DNA of 22,186 bases from Acidobacteriaceae bacterium (GCA_030040115.1 JASHUH010000550.1:1-22186); one strand, 5' to 3'. Shown: positions 1 through 8,215, counted from the stretch's first letter. Numbers and translations are program-made. The notes: generated by a model from the letters alone, not told the origin.

Positions 1-114
1 GCCATTGCTCCTCACTTGACCCTCCAAGCCGTGATCGGGCAATGGAACCAGATCGCCGCCGCCCTCGCAGAACCCGATCGCAAGCGAAGGCCACAGATTG
101 AATCCTTATCTTAG
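1..114 (+). CDS. 3' end of an unidentified gene (partial)
   Basis: Frame 1 is open from the first base to a TAG at 112-114 and gives the last 37 residues of a protein, ending ...RKRRPQIESLS. The stretch reads like the helical, charged C-terminus of a soluble protein (LTLQAVIGQWNQIAAALAEP). It is too short for me to assign a family. The next gene on the same strand starts 231 bp downstream, so it is probably a separate transcription unit. That this frame is coding is an inference from its position at the window edge and the absence of a better alternative. Confidence 0.4.
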   Translation, partial: AIAPHLTLQAVIGQWNQIAAALAEPDRKRRPQIESLS

Positions 115-121
115 CGCTTAT

Positions 122-163
122 GGGGGTAGGGGTGGGGGGGGCATTATAGCTATTTTAGCTATA
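122..163. repeat. G-run cluster and AT-rich 8-bp inverted repeat upstream of dacB
   Basis: The 231-bp gap between the first gene and dacB contains G runs of 5, 4 and 8 bases (122-126, 129-132, 134-141) separated by 2 and 1 bases, which could form a G-quadruplex on the plus strand. Immediately after it lies a perfect inverted repeat, TATAGCTA (145-152) and TAGCTATA (156-163), with a 3-base TTT loop. The abrupt switch from pure G to AT-rich palindrome in a high-GC genome suggests a promoter or operator region, but no clear -35/-10 pair could be fixed. Nothing else is recognisable between 164 and 345. Confidence 0.35.
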
Positions 164-345
164 GCGGTTTTAGGAAGCGCCGCCGGGAGAAACCGGAGCG
201 GCCAAGCCGGCGCGACTCCAAGGAGTCGGGCTCCACGGCGAGCGGTTTCTGCTCGGTGGGGTGGAAATCCCGGGTTCCTCGCCGACAGGTCTTCCACCTG
301 CCTGATGCGATTGCCCCGGCCAAGCACTTTGCTACACTCACGGGC

Positions 346-2070
346 ATGGTCCTCTTTTGGCGGGCTTCTGCAATTCTGCCGGCGTCTCTCCTCGTCGCTT
401 CGCTCGGGGTCTCATCGCTTAGGCTGGGAGCGCAGGCGCGGCATATCGGGCGAGTCTCCGATCAAAGCGAACGCTCGGCAGAAAACAAAGAGCTGGTGAC
501 CGGCCCCTTGAGCAGTCGCATTCAGGCCATCCTGGCCGACCCCGCGTTGAGCCACGCCAGCTTCGGCATCAGCGTGACCTCGATGGATGGGCAATCTCTC
601 TACGCGCTTAACGATAGCCGGTTGTTTACCCCCGCCTCGAATGTCAAGTTGACGACCACCGCGGCGGCGTTTGCCCTGCTTCCGGTGGATACGCTCACCT
701 GGACGACCTTCGTCGCCGCCGACGGCGATGTGGATGCGGCGGGTACGCTGCATGGCGATCTCATCCTGCTGGGCTCGGGCGATCCGACCCTGAGCGCCCG
801 GGTGTATCCCTACCAGGAACCGGGCGCCGCGCCGGAAAGCGAGTCCGCCCCGGCGCCCCACGTCGCCACCGCGCCTGCGGTGGCCAATGCGCCGCAATTG
901 CCGTCGGCCAATTTGCCGGCCACCCAGACGATGGCGGTGCTCGATCGATTGGCCCAGCAGGTGGAGCAGTCGGGCGTGCGCACGGTCACGGGCGACGTGA
1001 TCGGCGACGACACCTATTTTCTCAATGAGCCCTACGGCGAAGGATGGGATTGGGGCGATCTGCAGTGGGCTTACGGCGCGCCCGTCTCCGCGCTCACTTT
1101 CAACGACAACTCCCAGCAGTTGACGATTACGGCCGACCCCTCCGCCGCCGCGGCCACCATGGGCGCTTGGACGCCCAACGTGGATTATTATGCGCTGGAC
1201 GACGCCATGACCCCGGTCGCGCCAGGAGCTGTTGCGCATCCGGGTATCGAACGCGCACCCGGTTCCATGCTGGTGCGCGCCTGGGGCACGGCGCCACCGG
1301 CCGGGGTCAACGTGAGTCTCGCCGTGGCCGACCCGGCCCAGTTCACTGCCGTGGCGTTCAAGCAGGCGCTACGCGGCCGCGGCGTCATTGTCAACGGCAT
1401 CGCGGAGTCGCGGCACAAGGACCCGGAGGGCACGGGCGATTTTGCCGCCGAGCGCGAGCTGCCCGTCCACTTGACGCGCTCTACGCTCGGCACGGCCGCC
1501 GCGCCGGTCCAGGAACGCAGGGTGCTGGCCGCGCATATCTCCGTCCCCGTGGCTCAAGACATTACCGTCATCAACAAAATAAGCCAGAACCTCCATGCGG
1601 AGTTGCTCCTGCGCCTGTTGGGCAAAATTGAAGGAACCGACGGCAGTTTTGAAGAAGGCGCGCGCGTGGTGCGCGAATTTCTCACCGCCGACGTGGGGGT
1701 CGCGGATGGTGACTTCTTTCTTTATGACGGCTCCGGGGTGAGCCCCGATGATCGCATGGCGCCCCGCGCCTTCACCAGGCTCCTTGTCTACGCCGCGAAG
1801 CAACCCTGGGGCGAGGAGTGGCGCGCCACGCTTCCCGTGGCCGGCGTGGATGGCACGCTTGAAGACCGCTTCAAAAACACCCCGGTCGCCGGCCGCATGT
1901 GGGCCAAAACCGGCACCCTGAACGAAGTCACCGGCCTCTCCGGCTACGTGCGGGCGGCGAGCGGCAGAACGGTGGCGTTTTCGATCCTGGTGAATGGCCG
2001 GCGGCCGGGCAGCGGCGCTGAAGCCCACGCCATCGACCGCATCGCGGAAGCCATTTACGAAGCAGACTAG
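346..2070 (+). CDS. dacB: D-alanyl-D-alanine carboxypeptidase/endopeptidase, PBP4 type (peptidase S13)
   Basis: Low-molecular-weight penicillin-binding protein that trims or cuts peptidoglycan cross-links in the periplasm. All three penicillin-binding motifs are present: S98-N-V-K101 (SxxK, nucleophile Ser98), S413-Q-N415 (SxN) and K521-T-G. The 310-residue spacing between the first two is the hallmark of class C PBP4/DacB enzymes, which carry large extra domains there. The ATG at 346 is preferred over the in-frame ATG at 256 because it begins a typical signal peptide ([19 protein letters not shown], cleavage probably near LGAQA). This start gives 574 residues. No strong ribosome binding site is visible. 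An Ala/Pro-rich stretch of about 35 residues (about 812-930) interrupts the domain after [11 protein letters not shown]. The reaction is known from the family; activity here is inferred from the intact motifs. Confidence 0.93.
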   Translation: MVLFWRASAILPASLLVASLGVSSLRLGAQARHIGRVSDQSERSAENKELVTGPLSSRIQAILADPALSHASFGISVTSMDGQSLYALNDSRLFTPASNVKLTTTAAAFALLPVDTLTWTTFVAADGDVDAAGTLHGDLILLGSGDPTLSARVYPYQEPGAAPESESAPAPHVATAPAVANAPQLPSANLPATQTMAVLDRLAQQVEQSGVRTVTGDVIGDDTYFLNEPYGEGWDWGDLQWAYGAPVSALTFNDNSQQLTITADPSAAAATMGAWTPNVDYYALDDAMTPVAPGAVAHPGIERAPGSMLVRAWGTAPPAGVNVSLAVADPAQFTAVAFKQALRGRGVIVNGIAESRHKDPEGTGDFAAERELPVHLTRSTLGTAAAPVQERRVLAAHISVPVAQDITVINKISQNLHAELLLRLLGKIEGTDGSFEEGARVVREFLTADVGVADGDFFLYDGSGVSPDDRMAPRAFTRLLVYAAKQPWGEEWRATLPVAGVDGTLEDRFKNTPVAGRMWAKTGTLNEVTGLSGYVRAASGRTVAFSILVNGRRPGSGAEAHAIDRIAEAIYEAD

Positions 2071-2154
2071 CCTCGCAACCGCAACTGCAAATTCCGCGTC
2101 GCGCGGTGATTGAGTTTCTGCGGTGCGTGGAATGCGAATCTGGAGTGGACGCCG

Positions 2155-3042
2155 ATGCATCTCGATTACTTCATTGTCGATGTCTTCACCCGGACGCCGC
2201 TTGCGGGCAATCCGTTGGCCGCGGTCATGAACACGTGCGGCCTGCCGGTGGAGCACATGCAAGCCATCGCGCGCGAGTTCAACCTTTCCGAGACCTCCTT
2301 TGTCGAGCGCCGTGCCGCCGATGTGGAACGTGCTGACGGCGTGCGCGTGCGCATCTTCACCACCCGCGAAGAACTGAACTTCGCCGGCCATCCTACCCTG
2401 GGCACGGCCAGCGTGCTCAACATGCACGCGCCGGAAACGGTGATCGATAACACGGTGACGTTGCGGCTCAATGTCGGACCCGTGCCGGTGCGTTTTGCCG
2501 GCGAAGGACTCGAGGGAGAGATGACGCAGCGCAACCCGGAATTTGGCGCGGAACTGGACCGCGGAGAGACAGCCCGGCTAATCGGGTTGCGCAGCGAAGA
2601 TCTCGCCGACGCTCCACCTCAGGTGGTTTCCACGGGGACCGCGTTCGCCATCGTCCTGCTTCGCGGCGAAGAAGCCCTGGCGCGAATCAAGGTGAATCAC
2701 GATGAGGCGATGCCGTGGCTGCGCGAGCGTGGAGCAAGGTGGTTTTACGTCTTGGCGCCAAACCCCGACCAAAACCAAGACCCCACGAAGTGGCGCGCGC
2801 GCATGCAGTTCCATGGCGGCGAGGATCCGGCCACGGGATCGGCAGCCGGTTGCGCCATCGCCTGGATGGTTCGGCATGAGGTGGCACCCTCGGGGGCTCG
2901 CGTGCATCTGCGCCAGGGCGTCGAGATGGGCCGTCCTAGCGATTTATTTCTCTCCGCGCGCGCGGAATCGGCGAGCGTGACCGATGTGCGCGTAGGGGGC
3001 AGCACCGTTCTGGTGGCAAACGGACGGCTTTTCCTGCCTTAA
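2155..3042 (+). CDS. PhzF family phenazine biosynthesis-like isomerase/epimerase
   Basis: A 295-residue protein of the PhzF/diaminopimelate-epimerase fold. Family signatures are the N-terminus LDYFIVDVFTRTPLAGNPLAAV, the catalytic-type glutamate in NLSETSF (Glu46, matching the general acid/base Glu45 of PhzF), REELNFAGHPTLGTA, and GGEDPATGSAAG near the C-terminus. The ATG at 2155 is chosen because GGAG (2142-2145) lies 9 bases upstream and the protein then starts where family members start; a TTG at 2110 would add 15 unconserved residues. No other phenazine genes are nearby, so this is a PhzF-like enzyme of unknown substrate rather than a phenazine gene. It follows dacB by 84 bp on the same strand. 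Confidence 0.92.
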   Translation: MHLDYFIVDVFTRTPLAGNPLAAVMNTCGLPVEHMQAIAREFNLSETSFVERRAADVERADGVRVRIFTTREELNFAGHPTLGTASVLNMHAPETVIDNTVTLRLNVGPVPVRFAGEGLEGEMTQRNPEFGAELDRGETARLIGLRSEDLADAPPQVVSTGTAFAIVLLRGEEALARIKVNHDEAMPWLRERGARWFYVLAPNPDQNQDPTKWRARMQFHGGEDPATGSAAGCAIAWMVRHEVAPSGARVHLRQGVEMGRPSDLFLSARAESASVTDVRVGGSTVLVANGRLFLP

Positions 3043-3496
3043 TGCACACCCCTTCCACAACGGATTCAACACGGCAACTTCCGGCGCTTCTGCGCGCTAG
3101 CTCGTTTTCCGCTGTTTCACTCACGTTTTCACGGTTGTTTTCGCCGCTTCTTCCCACTTGCTCGGGAGGGCCGCCGGACGTAAGCTTCCCTCTCATTGGA
3201 GCAACATCTCAGGCGATTTTCAGCTTTCTGAAATCGCTGCGACACTCACCGCGAATGAGTCTCTGACCCGTTAGGCGGCGCATGGCCGGTTTGCCGGCAT
3301 CCGGGCTCGGCGCGTTTCCCCCAAGGCTCGACGCGCGCCACTCGGGCAGCCTGTGCCTGCGCTTCGCCGGGAAGGAGGTTTGCTGTATTCGCGGCTCCGG
3401 GCCTTGGAAATTCGATTGCCCACTCGCCGCCGGAGCGGGCCAGGCGAATGATTGCCATGGAACGGCGAAACAACTGAAGGAGCAGAAATTTACGCT
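3043..3496. other. Long intergenic region with one bulged hairpin
   Basis: This 454-bp stretch separates the phzF-like gene from the receiver gene. Short open frames on both strands are Ser/Arg-rich, lack ribosome binding sites and resemble no family I know. The clearest structure is a hairpin at 3213-3237: GCGATTTTCAG, a CTTT loop, then CTGAAATCGC, pairing over 10 bp with one bulged T. No T-run follows, so it is not a standard intrinsic terminator. A weaker GCCGG/CCGGC stem sits near 3284-3299. Promoter elements for the downstream receiver gene were not resolvable. Confidence 0.4.
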
Positions 3497-3916
3497 ATGC
3501 GGCCCAAAAAAGTGATTCTTTGCGTAGACGATAACGAACAGGAGCTTTCCGTGCTCAAGTTCATGCTGGAAACGAAAGGATACCGAGTACATTCCGCTTC
3601 CAACGGGCAGGAGGCCATTGGCATTTTTGCCGAAAACCAAGTGGACCTCGTACTTGCCGACTCATCCATGCCGCAAATGAGCGGCTATCAGCTCGTGGAG
3701 CGACTCAAACGCATCGGTCCGCAAGTTCCCATGATCTTACTCGGCGATCCCCAGGCGATGGGCGCAGATGCGCATGCGGCTGACGCCCTGCTGACCAAGA
3801 AAACCTGCACCTCGCAGGAGTTGCTGGAGCGCATCAAGATCATGAGCGCCCGCAAACGCGGCCCACGCAAAGGAGCGCCACGGCTCGCGCCCGTCGAGTT
3901 GGCCGCCGTGTCCTAA
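3497..3916 (+). CDS. Single-domain response regulator (receiver only)
   Basis: A 139-residue stand-alone CheY-like receiver with no output domain. Visible are the acidic pair Asp11-Asp12 (ILCVDDNEQ), the probable phospho-acceptor Asp55 (DLVLADSSMPQMSG) and the conserved Lys101 (ALLTKK). The conserved Thr/Ser after beta-4 is replaced by Gly83 (VPMILLGDPQ), and the usual proline after the lysine is also absent. The ATG at 3497 puts the first beta strand (KKVILCVDD) at the N-terminus; AAGGAG lies 14 bases upstream. An upstream ATG at 3452 would add 15 unconserved residues. The tail RKRGPRKGAPRLAP is basic. No histidine kinase is adjacent, so the partner and output are unknown. Confidence 0.88.
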   Translation: MRPKKVILCVDDNEQELSVLKFMLETKGYRVHSASNGQEAIGIFAENQVDLVLADSSMPQMSGYQLVERLKRIGPQVPMILLGDPQAMGADAHAADALLTKKTCTSQELLERIKIMSARKRGPRKGAPRLAPVELAAVS

Positions 3917-3984
3917 GAGGCCATCGATCCGACCCCAACGGAAATCGACGCCGGGAAACCAAGGAAGCAACAGACGAGTAGGCT

Positions 3985-4002
3985 GCGGGGGAATCGCCCC
4001 GC
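3985..4002 (+). repeat. GC-rich hairpin downstream of the receiver gene
   Basis: GCGGGG (3985-3990), a GAATCG loop and CCCCGC (3997-4002) form a perfect 6-bp stem 68 bp after the receiver stop codon. It lacks a following T-run, so any role in transcription termination is weak inference. The rest of 3917-4109 has no recognisable gene. A short frame from 4010 overlaps the next gene out of frame and is not believed. Confidence 0.3.
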
Positions 4003-4109
4003 GGAGGAGATGCCGCGTCTTTGCAGCATCGCCGTTCCCGGCGCCTTTCCCGGCCTCTATTTTTTGTGCTCGCGGGTCGGGGTTCCGCACGCCGCTCCCC
4101 TTTTTCCCC

Positions 4110-4139
4110 TTGACGACCACATAGGGTGGTCGTCATACT
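4110..4139 (+). promoter_or_regulatory. Candidate sigma70-type promoter with embedded perfect inverted repeat
   Basis: TTGACG (4110-4115, 5 of 6 to consensus) and CATACT (4134-4139, 4 of 6) are separated by 18 bp and lie 58 bp before the ATG of the PIN/TRAM gene. The -35 box and spacer are built from a perfect 10-bp inverted repeat: TGACGACCAC (4111-4120), a 5-base centre ATAGG, and GTGGTCGTCA (4126-4135). The repeat covers the -35 box and touches the -10 box, the classic place for a repressor operator. No T-run follows, so it is not a terminator. The sequence is directly visible; the promoter and operator role is inferred and the regulator is unknown. Confidence 0.5.
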
Positions 4140-4197
4140 CGGCTTCTGTGCCTCGGTTGGCGCATGTTGTGCCGGCGCCAACGAAAGTGGGCTTCCT

Positions 4198-5208
4198 ATG
4201 GATCTCATCCTGTTACGTATCCTTTTTGTGCTTCTGCTTGCCACGGTTTGTTATTTTCTACGTCCGTTCGGCATTCAATCGGGGTGGTTAGGCGCCGGCG
4301 TCGGAGCGTTGGCGGCCGGCGCGGTGATTGTGTTCGAGTTGCGGGTGCGCGCCCTCAACCTGCGACGGCTCATCGGGGCCGTGGCGGGCAGTGTGCTGGG
4401 CATCTTCGGTGCGGCGCTTTTTTGCCTGGTGCTGCGCTCGGCGTTGGTTCCCGGCGCCACTTCCGCGGTGCTGCAAGTCTTCGTGCTGATGCTCATGACC
4501 TATGTGGGTCTGCTGGTGGGCGCCAGTAAAGGCGACTTGCTGAACCCCGCGGCGCTCGGCACGATCTTCGCCAGCGATCGCCCCTCCCGCCGCAGCGCCA
4601 AGGTCCTCGACACCAGTGTCATCATCGACGGCCGCATTGCGGATATCGCCGAAGCTGGCTTTATCGATGGCACCATCGTGGTGCCTGAGTTCGTGCTGCG
4701 CGAGCTGCAGGTGGTGGCCGACTCGACCGACGGCTCCAAGCGCCAGCGCGGACGTCGTGGACTCGACATGCTGCAGCGGATGCAGTCCAATGCGAGCATC
4801 CAGGTACAGATCGTCCCCGACGATTTTCCCTCCATCCGCGAAGTCGACCTGAAGCTCCTCGAACTGGCCAAGAAATGGGAAGCCAAAGTGGTCACCAACG
4901 ACTTCAACCTGAACAAAGTGGCTCATCTGCACCATGTCGAGGTGCTCAACATCAACGACCTGGCCAACGCGCTCAAGCCGGTGGTTCTGCCCGGCGAACA
5001 CATGAGCGTGGTGATCCTGAAGGAAGGCAAGGAATACAACCAGGGCGTGGGCTATCTTGACGACGGCACCATGGTGGTGGTCGATCATGCGCGCAAGATG
5101 ATCGGCCGGCCGGTGGATATCGCCGTCACCAGCGTGTTGCAAACCGCCAGCGGCAAAATGATCTTCGGCAAGATGGATGAAAACGGCCGGGCGGTGGAAA
5201 CCACGTAA
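4198..5208 (+). CDS. Membrane PIN/TRAM domain protein (YacL family)
   Basis: A 336-residue protein with four predicted membrane segments at about residues 2-20, 29-49, 58-83 and 90-108, then a cytoplasmic PIN nuclease fold and a C-terminal TRAM domain. PIN acidic residues are visible: Asp138 in [15 protein letters not shown], Glu164/Glu169 in VPEFVLREL, and Asp235 in [16 protein letters not shown] spans about 265-330 ([14 protein letters not shown]...[14 protein letters not shown]). This matches the Bacillus YacL/Mycobacterium Rv3587-like group, thought to be RNA-active, though the substrate is not established. The ATG at 4198 starts directly at the first membrane segment. Transcription probably begins from the promoter-like site at 4110-4139. 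Confidence 0.9.
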   Translation: MDLILLRILFVLLLATVCYFLRPFGIQSGWLGAGVGALAAGAVIVFELRVRALNLRRLIGAVAGSVLGIFGAALFCLVLRSALVPGATSAVLQVFVLMLMTYVGLLVGASKGDLLNPAALGTIFASDRPSRRSAKVLDTSVIIDGRIADIAEAGFIDGTIVVPEFVLRELQVVADSTDGSKRQRGRRGLDMLQRMQSNASIQVQIVPDDFPSIREVDLKLLELAKKWEAKVVTNDFNLNKVAHLHHVEVLNINDLANALKPVVLPGEHMSVVILKEGKEYNQGVGYLDDGTMVVVDHARKMIGRPVDIAVTSVLQTASGKMIFGKMDENGRAVETT

Positions 5209-5273
5209 AGCCAAAAAGCGCTACGGCGAGAGCTGTCATCGCGAAGGGCTGCTCCTGGTTCTCTGCTTTGCAC

Positions 5274-5915
5274 TCAGTCGCGCTCGAGCCGCTCCGCCAA
5301 ACGCCGCTTCACCACCGGCCATTCCTCCGCAACGATCGAATAGCGGTGCGAATCCCGCGGCGTAAAATCGGTCGCCAACCGGTGGGCGCGCAAAACCCCC
5401 TCGAACATTCCCCCGATGCGCTCGATGGCTGCCTGCGAACGCCGATTGCGCGCGTCGGTGTGCAGGCAAACGCGGAACACCCACCAGGTTTCGAAGGCGT
5501 GCGCCAGCATCAGCAGTTTGGCCTCGGTATTAGCCGCCGTGCGGATGGCGGCGCGCGTCAGCCAGCTATAGCCGAGCTCACATACGTCGGGATGCCGGCG
5601 GCCGCAGCGCTCGTGGCCCGCAGGCCATTTCCAGCTCTCGATTTCAAAAAATCGCGTCGAGCCGAGCACGGCTCCGTCTTCCCTCCGAACAATGGCGAAT
5701 GGCAGCGCCGTCCCTGCATCGCGGCCGGCGAGAGCCGTCTCGATATACTCCGCCATTGCCTCTCGCCCTTGCGGCACTGCGCTCCATTCGTAGAGGGAGG
5801 GATCGACTGCGGAAGCGGCGATGAGGCCGTCGAGGTGGTTGGGGCCGAGCGGCTCCAGACGAACATGGCTGCCGGTGAGAACGGGGAAAGCAAGAACAGG
5901 AAGGTCGAGGGCCAT
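5274..5915 (-). CDS. GNAT family N-acetyltransferase (RimJ/RimL-like)
   Basis: A 213-residue acetyltransferase. The N-terminus LTGSHVRLEPLGPNHLDGL, the strand VLGSTRFFEI, and the segment LHTDARNRRSQAAIERIGGMF followed by FEGVLRAHRL and DSHRYSIVAEEW are typical of RimL-type enzymes that acetylate amino groups using acetyl-CoA. The ATG at 5915 is preferred; a longer frame from 6041 adds an Arg/Pro-rich unconserved leader. GAGG lies just upstream of the ATG. It ends 65 bp from the convergent PIN/TRAM gene. The substrate cannot be told from sequence. Confidence 0.88.
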   Translation of the reverse strand: MALDLPVLAFPVLTGSHVRLEPLGPNHLDGLIAASAVDPSLYEWSAVPQGREAMAEYIETALAGRDAGTALPFAIVRREDGAVLGSTRFFEIESWKWPAGHERCGRRHPDVCELGYSWLTRAAIRTAANTEAKLLMLAHAFETWWVFRVCLHTDARNRRSQAAIERIGGMFEGVLRAHRLATDFTPRDSHRYSIVAEEWPVVKRRLAERLERD

Positions 5916-6025
5916 GGCCTCAAGTATCGGGCGCCGGGGGCGGGATCGCAATGGAAGGCAGATTCTGCCCGGGATCAAATTGAAATACGGGCGCTGAGAA
6001 ATTGGGCGCGAGGAGCGTGTAAACG

Positions 6026-6629
6026 TTATTCGAAGCAGCACCAGACCTCTTCCAGATCGAGGACGAAACCCTCGATGGAGCCGGAGCCGGCGACAGTGAG
6101 GCCGTACTCGATGCGCGGCGGGGAATCCTGCTCGTAGACGTGAACCTGGCTCGCTTCCAGATCGAGGAGCCAGCCCAACTGAACGCCGTTGGTCGTCCAG
6201 TTCTTCATTTTTTCCTACAATCTTCGAGCCGGTCCGAAGGTGACCGCAATTCGATCACAAAAGCCGGGGCAAGCCGCAAAAAGCGGCTTCGATCCTTCGG
6301 TGTAATCCCCTGTAATTGCTCGCCGGTGACGTAGGCTGCGTCGGGATTGAGACACGACCCATCGGGGAGAAAAAGCCGCCGCTGGAGTCGGAGGTCCGGC
6401 CCCGCCGGTGCTGAATCCACCAATTCCGGAGCTGACGGTTGATTTCACTGTTTGCGTCGCTGGCGCTGTGTCCCGCGGGTGGGTTCACGATAATCGCTCC
6501 TTCCCTGCTACGTTCCAGAGAGGCGCTATCGCACTGCGCGCTCATCCGCTCGAACTCATCGTCAGTGAGCGGAGGATGCAGCACAATGGCGCGCTGGGAA
6601 AGGACCGGGATTTCGAGAAATGCGCTCAT
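6026..6629 (-). pseudogene. Uma2 family endonuclease, split by two -1 frameshifts
   Basis: Three consecutive frames together spell a full Uma2 (DUF820) restriction-like nuclease of about 201 residues. Frame A starts at the ATG at 6629 (LHPPLTDDEFERM, SASDANSEINRQLRNWW). Frame B gives FLPDGSCLNPDAAYV and FVIELRSPSDR, the family's active-site region. Frame C gives MKNWTTNGVQLGWLLD and ends near GFVLDLEEVW. A to B occurs at a five-A run on the plus strand (6370-6374) and B to C at a six-T run (6208-6213). One extra base in each run restores a continuous family-like protein. GGAG sits upstream of the first ATG. It could be a decaying gene, two homopolymer sequencing errors, or, less likely, programmed slippage. 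Confidence 0.85.
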
Positions 6630-6686
6630 GCAGTCATGCTCCGCGATGTACAGCTATTCTGGCGCATTTTCAGTACTTCGGCGCCC

Positions 6687-7862
6687 TTAGTACTTGGGTA
6701 CTTTGGGGTCGATCTCGTTGGCCCAGGCGGTGATGCCGCCGGCCAGGTTGGAAACTTTGGCGTAGCCGGCCTGGTGCAGGAACTCCGCGATACGCTGGCT
6801 GCGCCCGCCCGACTTGCATTGCACCACGATCTCGCGCTCGCGATCGATCTCGCCGAGCCGCTGCGGCACGTCATTCTGCGGGATCAGCTTGCCGCCAAGG
6901 TTGGCGATCTGATACTCGAAGGGCTCGCGCACGTCGAGGATGAAAAGATCGTCGCCCAAATCCATGCGGCGCTTCAGTTCCTGCACTGTCATTTGCGGGA
7001 TTCCATTTTTCACTGCCGTCTCCTCATGCGCTGCCGGCGCAATGCCGCAGAATTGCTGGTAGTCAATGAGCTCGGTGACCGTAGGGTGAGCGCCACAGAC
7101 GGGACACTCGGGGTTTTTGCGCAGCTTGAGCTCGCGAAAGCGCATGGCCAGCGCATCGACCAACAGCAGGCGGCCGATGAGCGGTTCGCCATTGCCCAGG
7201 ATCAGCTTGATGGCCTCAGTCGCCTGGATCACGCCCACCAGGCCCGGCAGAATGCCCAGCACTCCGCCCTCCGCGCAGCTCGGAACCATGCCAGGCGGCG
7301 GCGGCTCGGGATAGAGGCAGCGGTAGCACGGTCCTTCGCGCGCAGCGAAGACGCTGGCCTGACCTTCGAAGCGGAAGATCGACCCATAGACATTGGGCTT
7401 GCCCAGAAGCACGCAGGCGTCGTTGACCAGGTAGCGCGTGGGAAAGTTGTCCGTGCCGTCGGCGACTATATCGTAATCGGCGAAAATCTCGAGGGCGTTC
7501 GCGCTGGTGAGCATGGTTTCGTGCTTGACCACGTTCAGCGCGGGGTTCAGCGCGATGAGCTTTTCCACCGCCGAGTCGAGCTTTTTGCGGCCTACGTCAT
7601 GGGTGGAGTGGAGGATTTGCCGCTGCAGGTTACTTGCGTCCACCACGTCAAAATCCACCAGGCCTAGCGTGCCCACGCCCGCGGCGGCCAAATAAAAAGC
7701 CAGCGGCGAGCCCAGCCCGCCGGCGCCCACGCACAGCACGCGCGCGGCCTTCAGTTTCCGTTGCCCCTCCATGCCGACTTCGGGCAGGATGAGGTGGCGC
7801 GAGTAGCGCGCCAGATCGTCGGTGGTTAGCTCGGGCAGCGGAGTTTCAAAAGTAGTCGCCAT
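6687..7862 (-). CDS. moeZ: MoeZ/MoeB-type adenylyltransferase with C-terminal rhodanese domain
   Basis: A 391-residue E1-like enzyme that adenylates the C-terminal glycine of a ubiquitin-like sulfur carrier and then thiolates it. The E1 domain shows SRHLILPEVGMEGQ, the nucleotide loop VGAGGLGSP, the DFDVVDASNLQRQ segment, the ADGTDNFPTRY region and a Zn site (CYRC, CPVC). The rhodanese domain (about 285-391) keeps the active-site loop QCKSGGRS. The ATG at 7862 is chosen over a TTG at 7871. The gene lies 18 bp downstream of the carrier gene, with mec and cysM further upstream on the same strand, so CysO is the probable partner. It may also serve MoaD or ThiS encoded elsewhere. Confidence 0.93.
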   Translation of the reverse strand: MATTFETPLPELTTDDLARYSRHLILPEVGMEGQRKLKAARVLCVGAGGLGSPLAFYLAAAGVGTLGLVDFDVVDASNLQRQILHSTHDVGRKKLDSAVEKLIALNPALNVVKHETMLTSANALEIFADYDIVADGTDNFPTRYLVNDACVLLGKPNVYGSIFRFEGQASVFAAREGPCYRCLYPEPPPPGMVPSCAEGGVLGILPGLVGVIQATEAIKLILGNGEPLIGRLLLVDALAMRFRELKLRKNPECPVCGAHPTVTELIDYQQFCGIAPAAHEETAVKNGIPQMTVQELKRRMDLGDDLFILDVREPFEYQIANLGGKLIPQNDVPQRLGEIDREREIVVQCKSGGRSQRIAEFLHQAGYAKVSNLAGGITAWANEIDPKVPKY

Positions 7863-7880
7863 GATTTCCAAATTTCTGTT

Positions 7881-8201
7881 TCACGGGTTGATCTGCATGG
7901 CGCCAAAGCCGCGACCGCCTCGACGGTCACTCCCACCGGCGATGGAGGGAATGATGGAGAGCGAATCGGCCGCAGACACGCGGGTGTTTTCTTTATCGGG
8001 AAGATAGCGAATATCGTCTTCGTTCAGGTACAGGTTGACAAAGGCGCGCAGCTTGCCTTCGGGCGTAAACAGGTGCCTGCGCAGCTCGGGATGAGCGCCC
8101 GTAAGGGCATGGATCGCCTCGCCGACCGTGCCGGCTTCCACCTGGAGCACATTTTGGCCGCCCGCAAAAGGGCGCAAAGGAGTGGGGATCAGAATATTCA
8201 T
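7881..8201 (-). CDS. cysO: CysO-like ubiquitin-fold sulfur carrier with C-terminal tail
   Basis: A 106-residue MoaD/ThiS/CysO family carrier. The N-terminus (MNILIPTPLRPFAGGQ), the middle (LRAFVNLYLNEDDIRYL) and the end of the fold (DSLSIIPSIAGG) closely follow mycobacterial CysO, which ends at the di-glycine. Here Gly89-Gly90 is followed by 16 more residues, SDRRGGRGFGAMQINP, including a second GG at 95-96. Since the E1 needs a free C-terminal glycine, the tail would have to be removed, plausibly by the JAMM protease encoded just upstream. It sits 44 bp after mec and 18 bp before moeZ. Identity is firm; the processing step is inferred. Confidence 0.88.
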   Translation of the reverse strand: MNILIPTPLRPFAGGQNVLQVEAGTVGEAIHALTGAHPELRRHLFTPEGKLRAFVNLYLNEDDIRYLPDKENTRVSAADSLSIIPSIAGGSDRRGGRGFGAMQINP

Positions 8202-8215
8202 GTATCCGGGTTCCC

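Noticed and set aside
3042..3266. Small Ser/Thr-rich frame overlapping the phzF-like stop
   Set aside because: It has an ATG at the stop junction but no family resemblance, odd composition and no downstream coding partner.
3280..3400. Riboswitch (cobalamin-like GCCACTCGGGCAGCC) upstream of the receiver gene
   Set aside because: Only a short resemblance; the other conserved boxes are missing and the downstream gene is not a B12-related gene.
4010..4291. 93-codon frame with GGAGGAG before its ATG
   Set aside because: The ribosome-binding spacing is too short, it runs through the promoter-like site, and it overlaps the PIN/TRAM gene out of frame.
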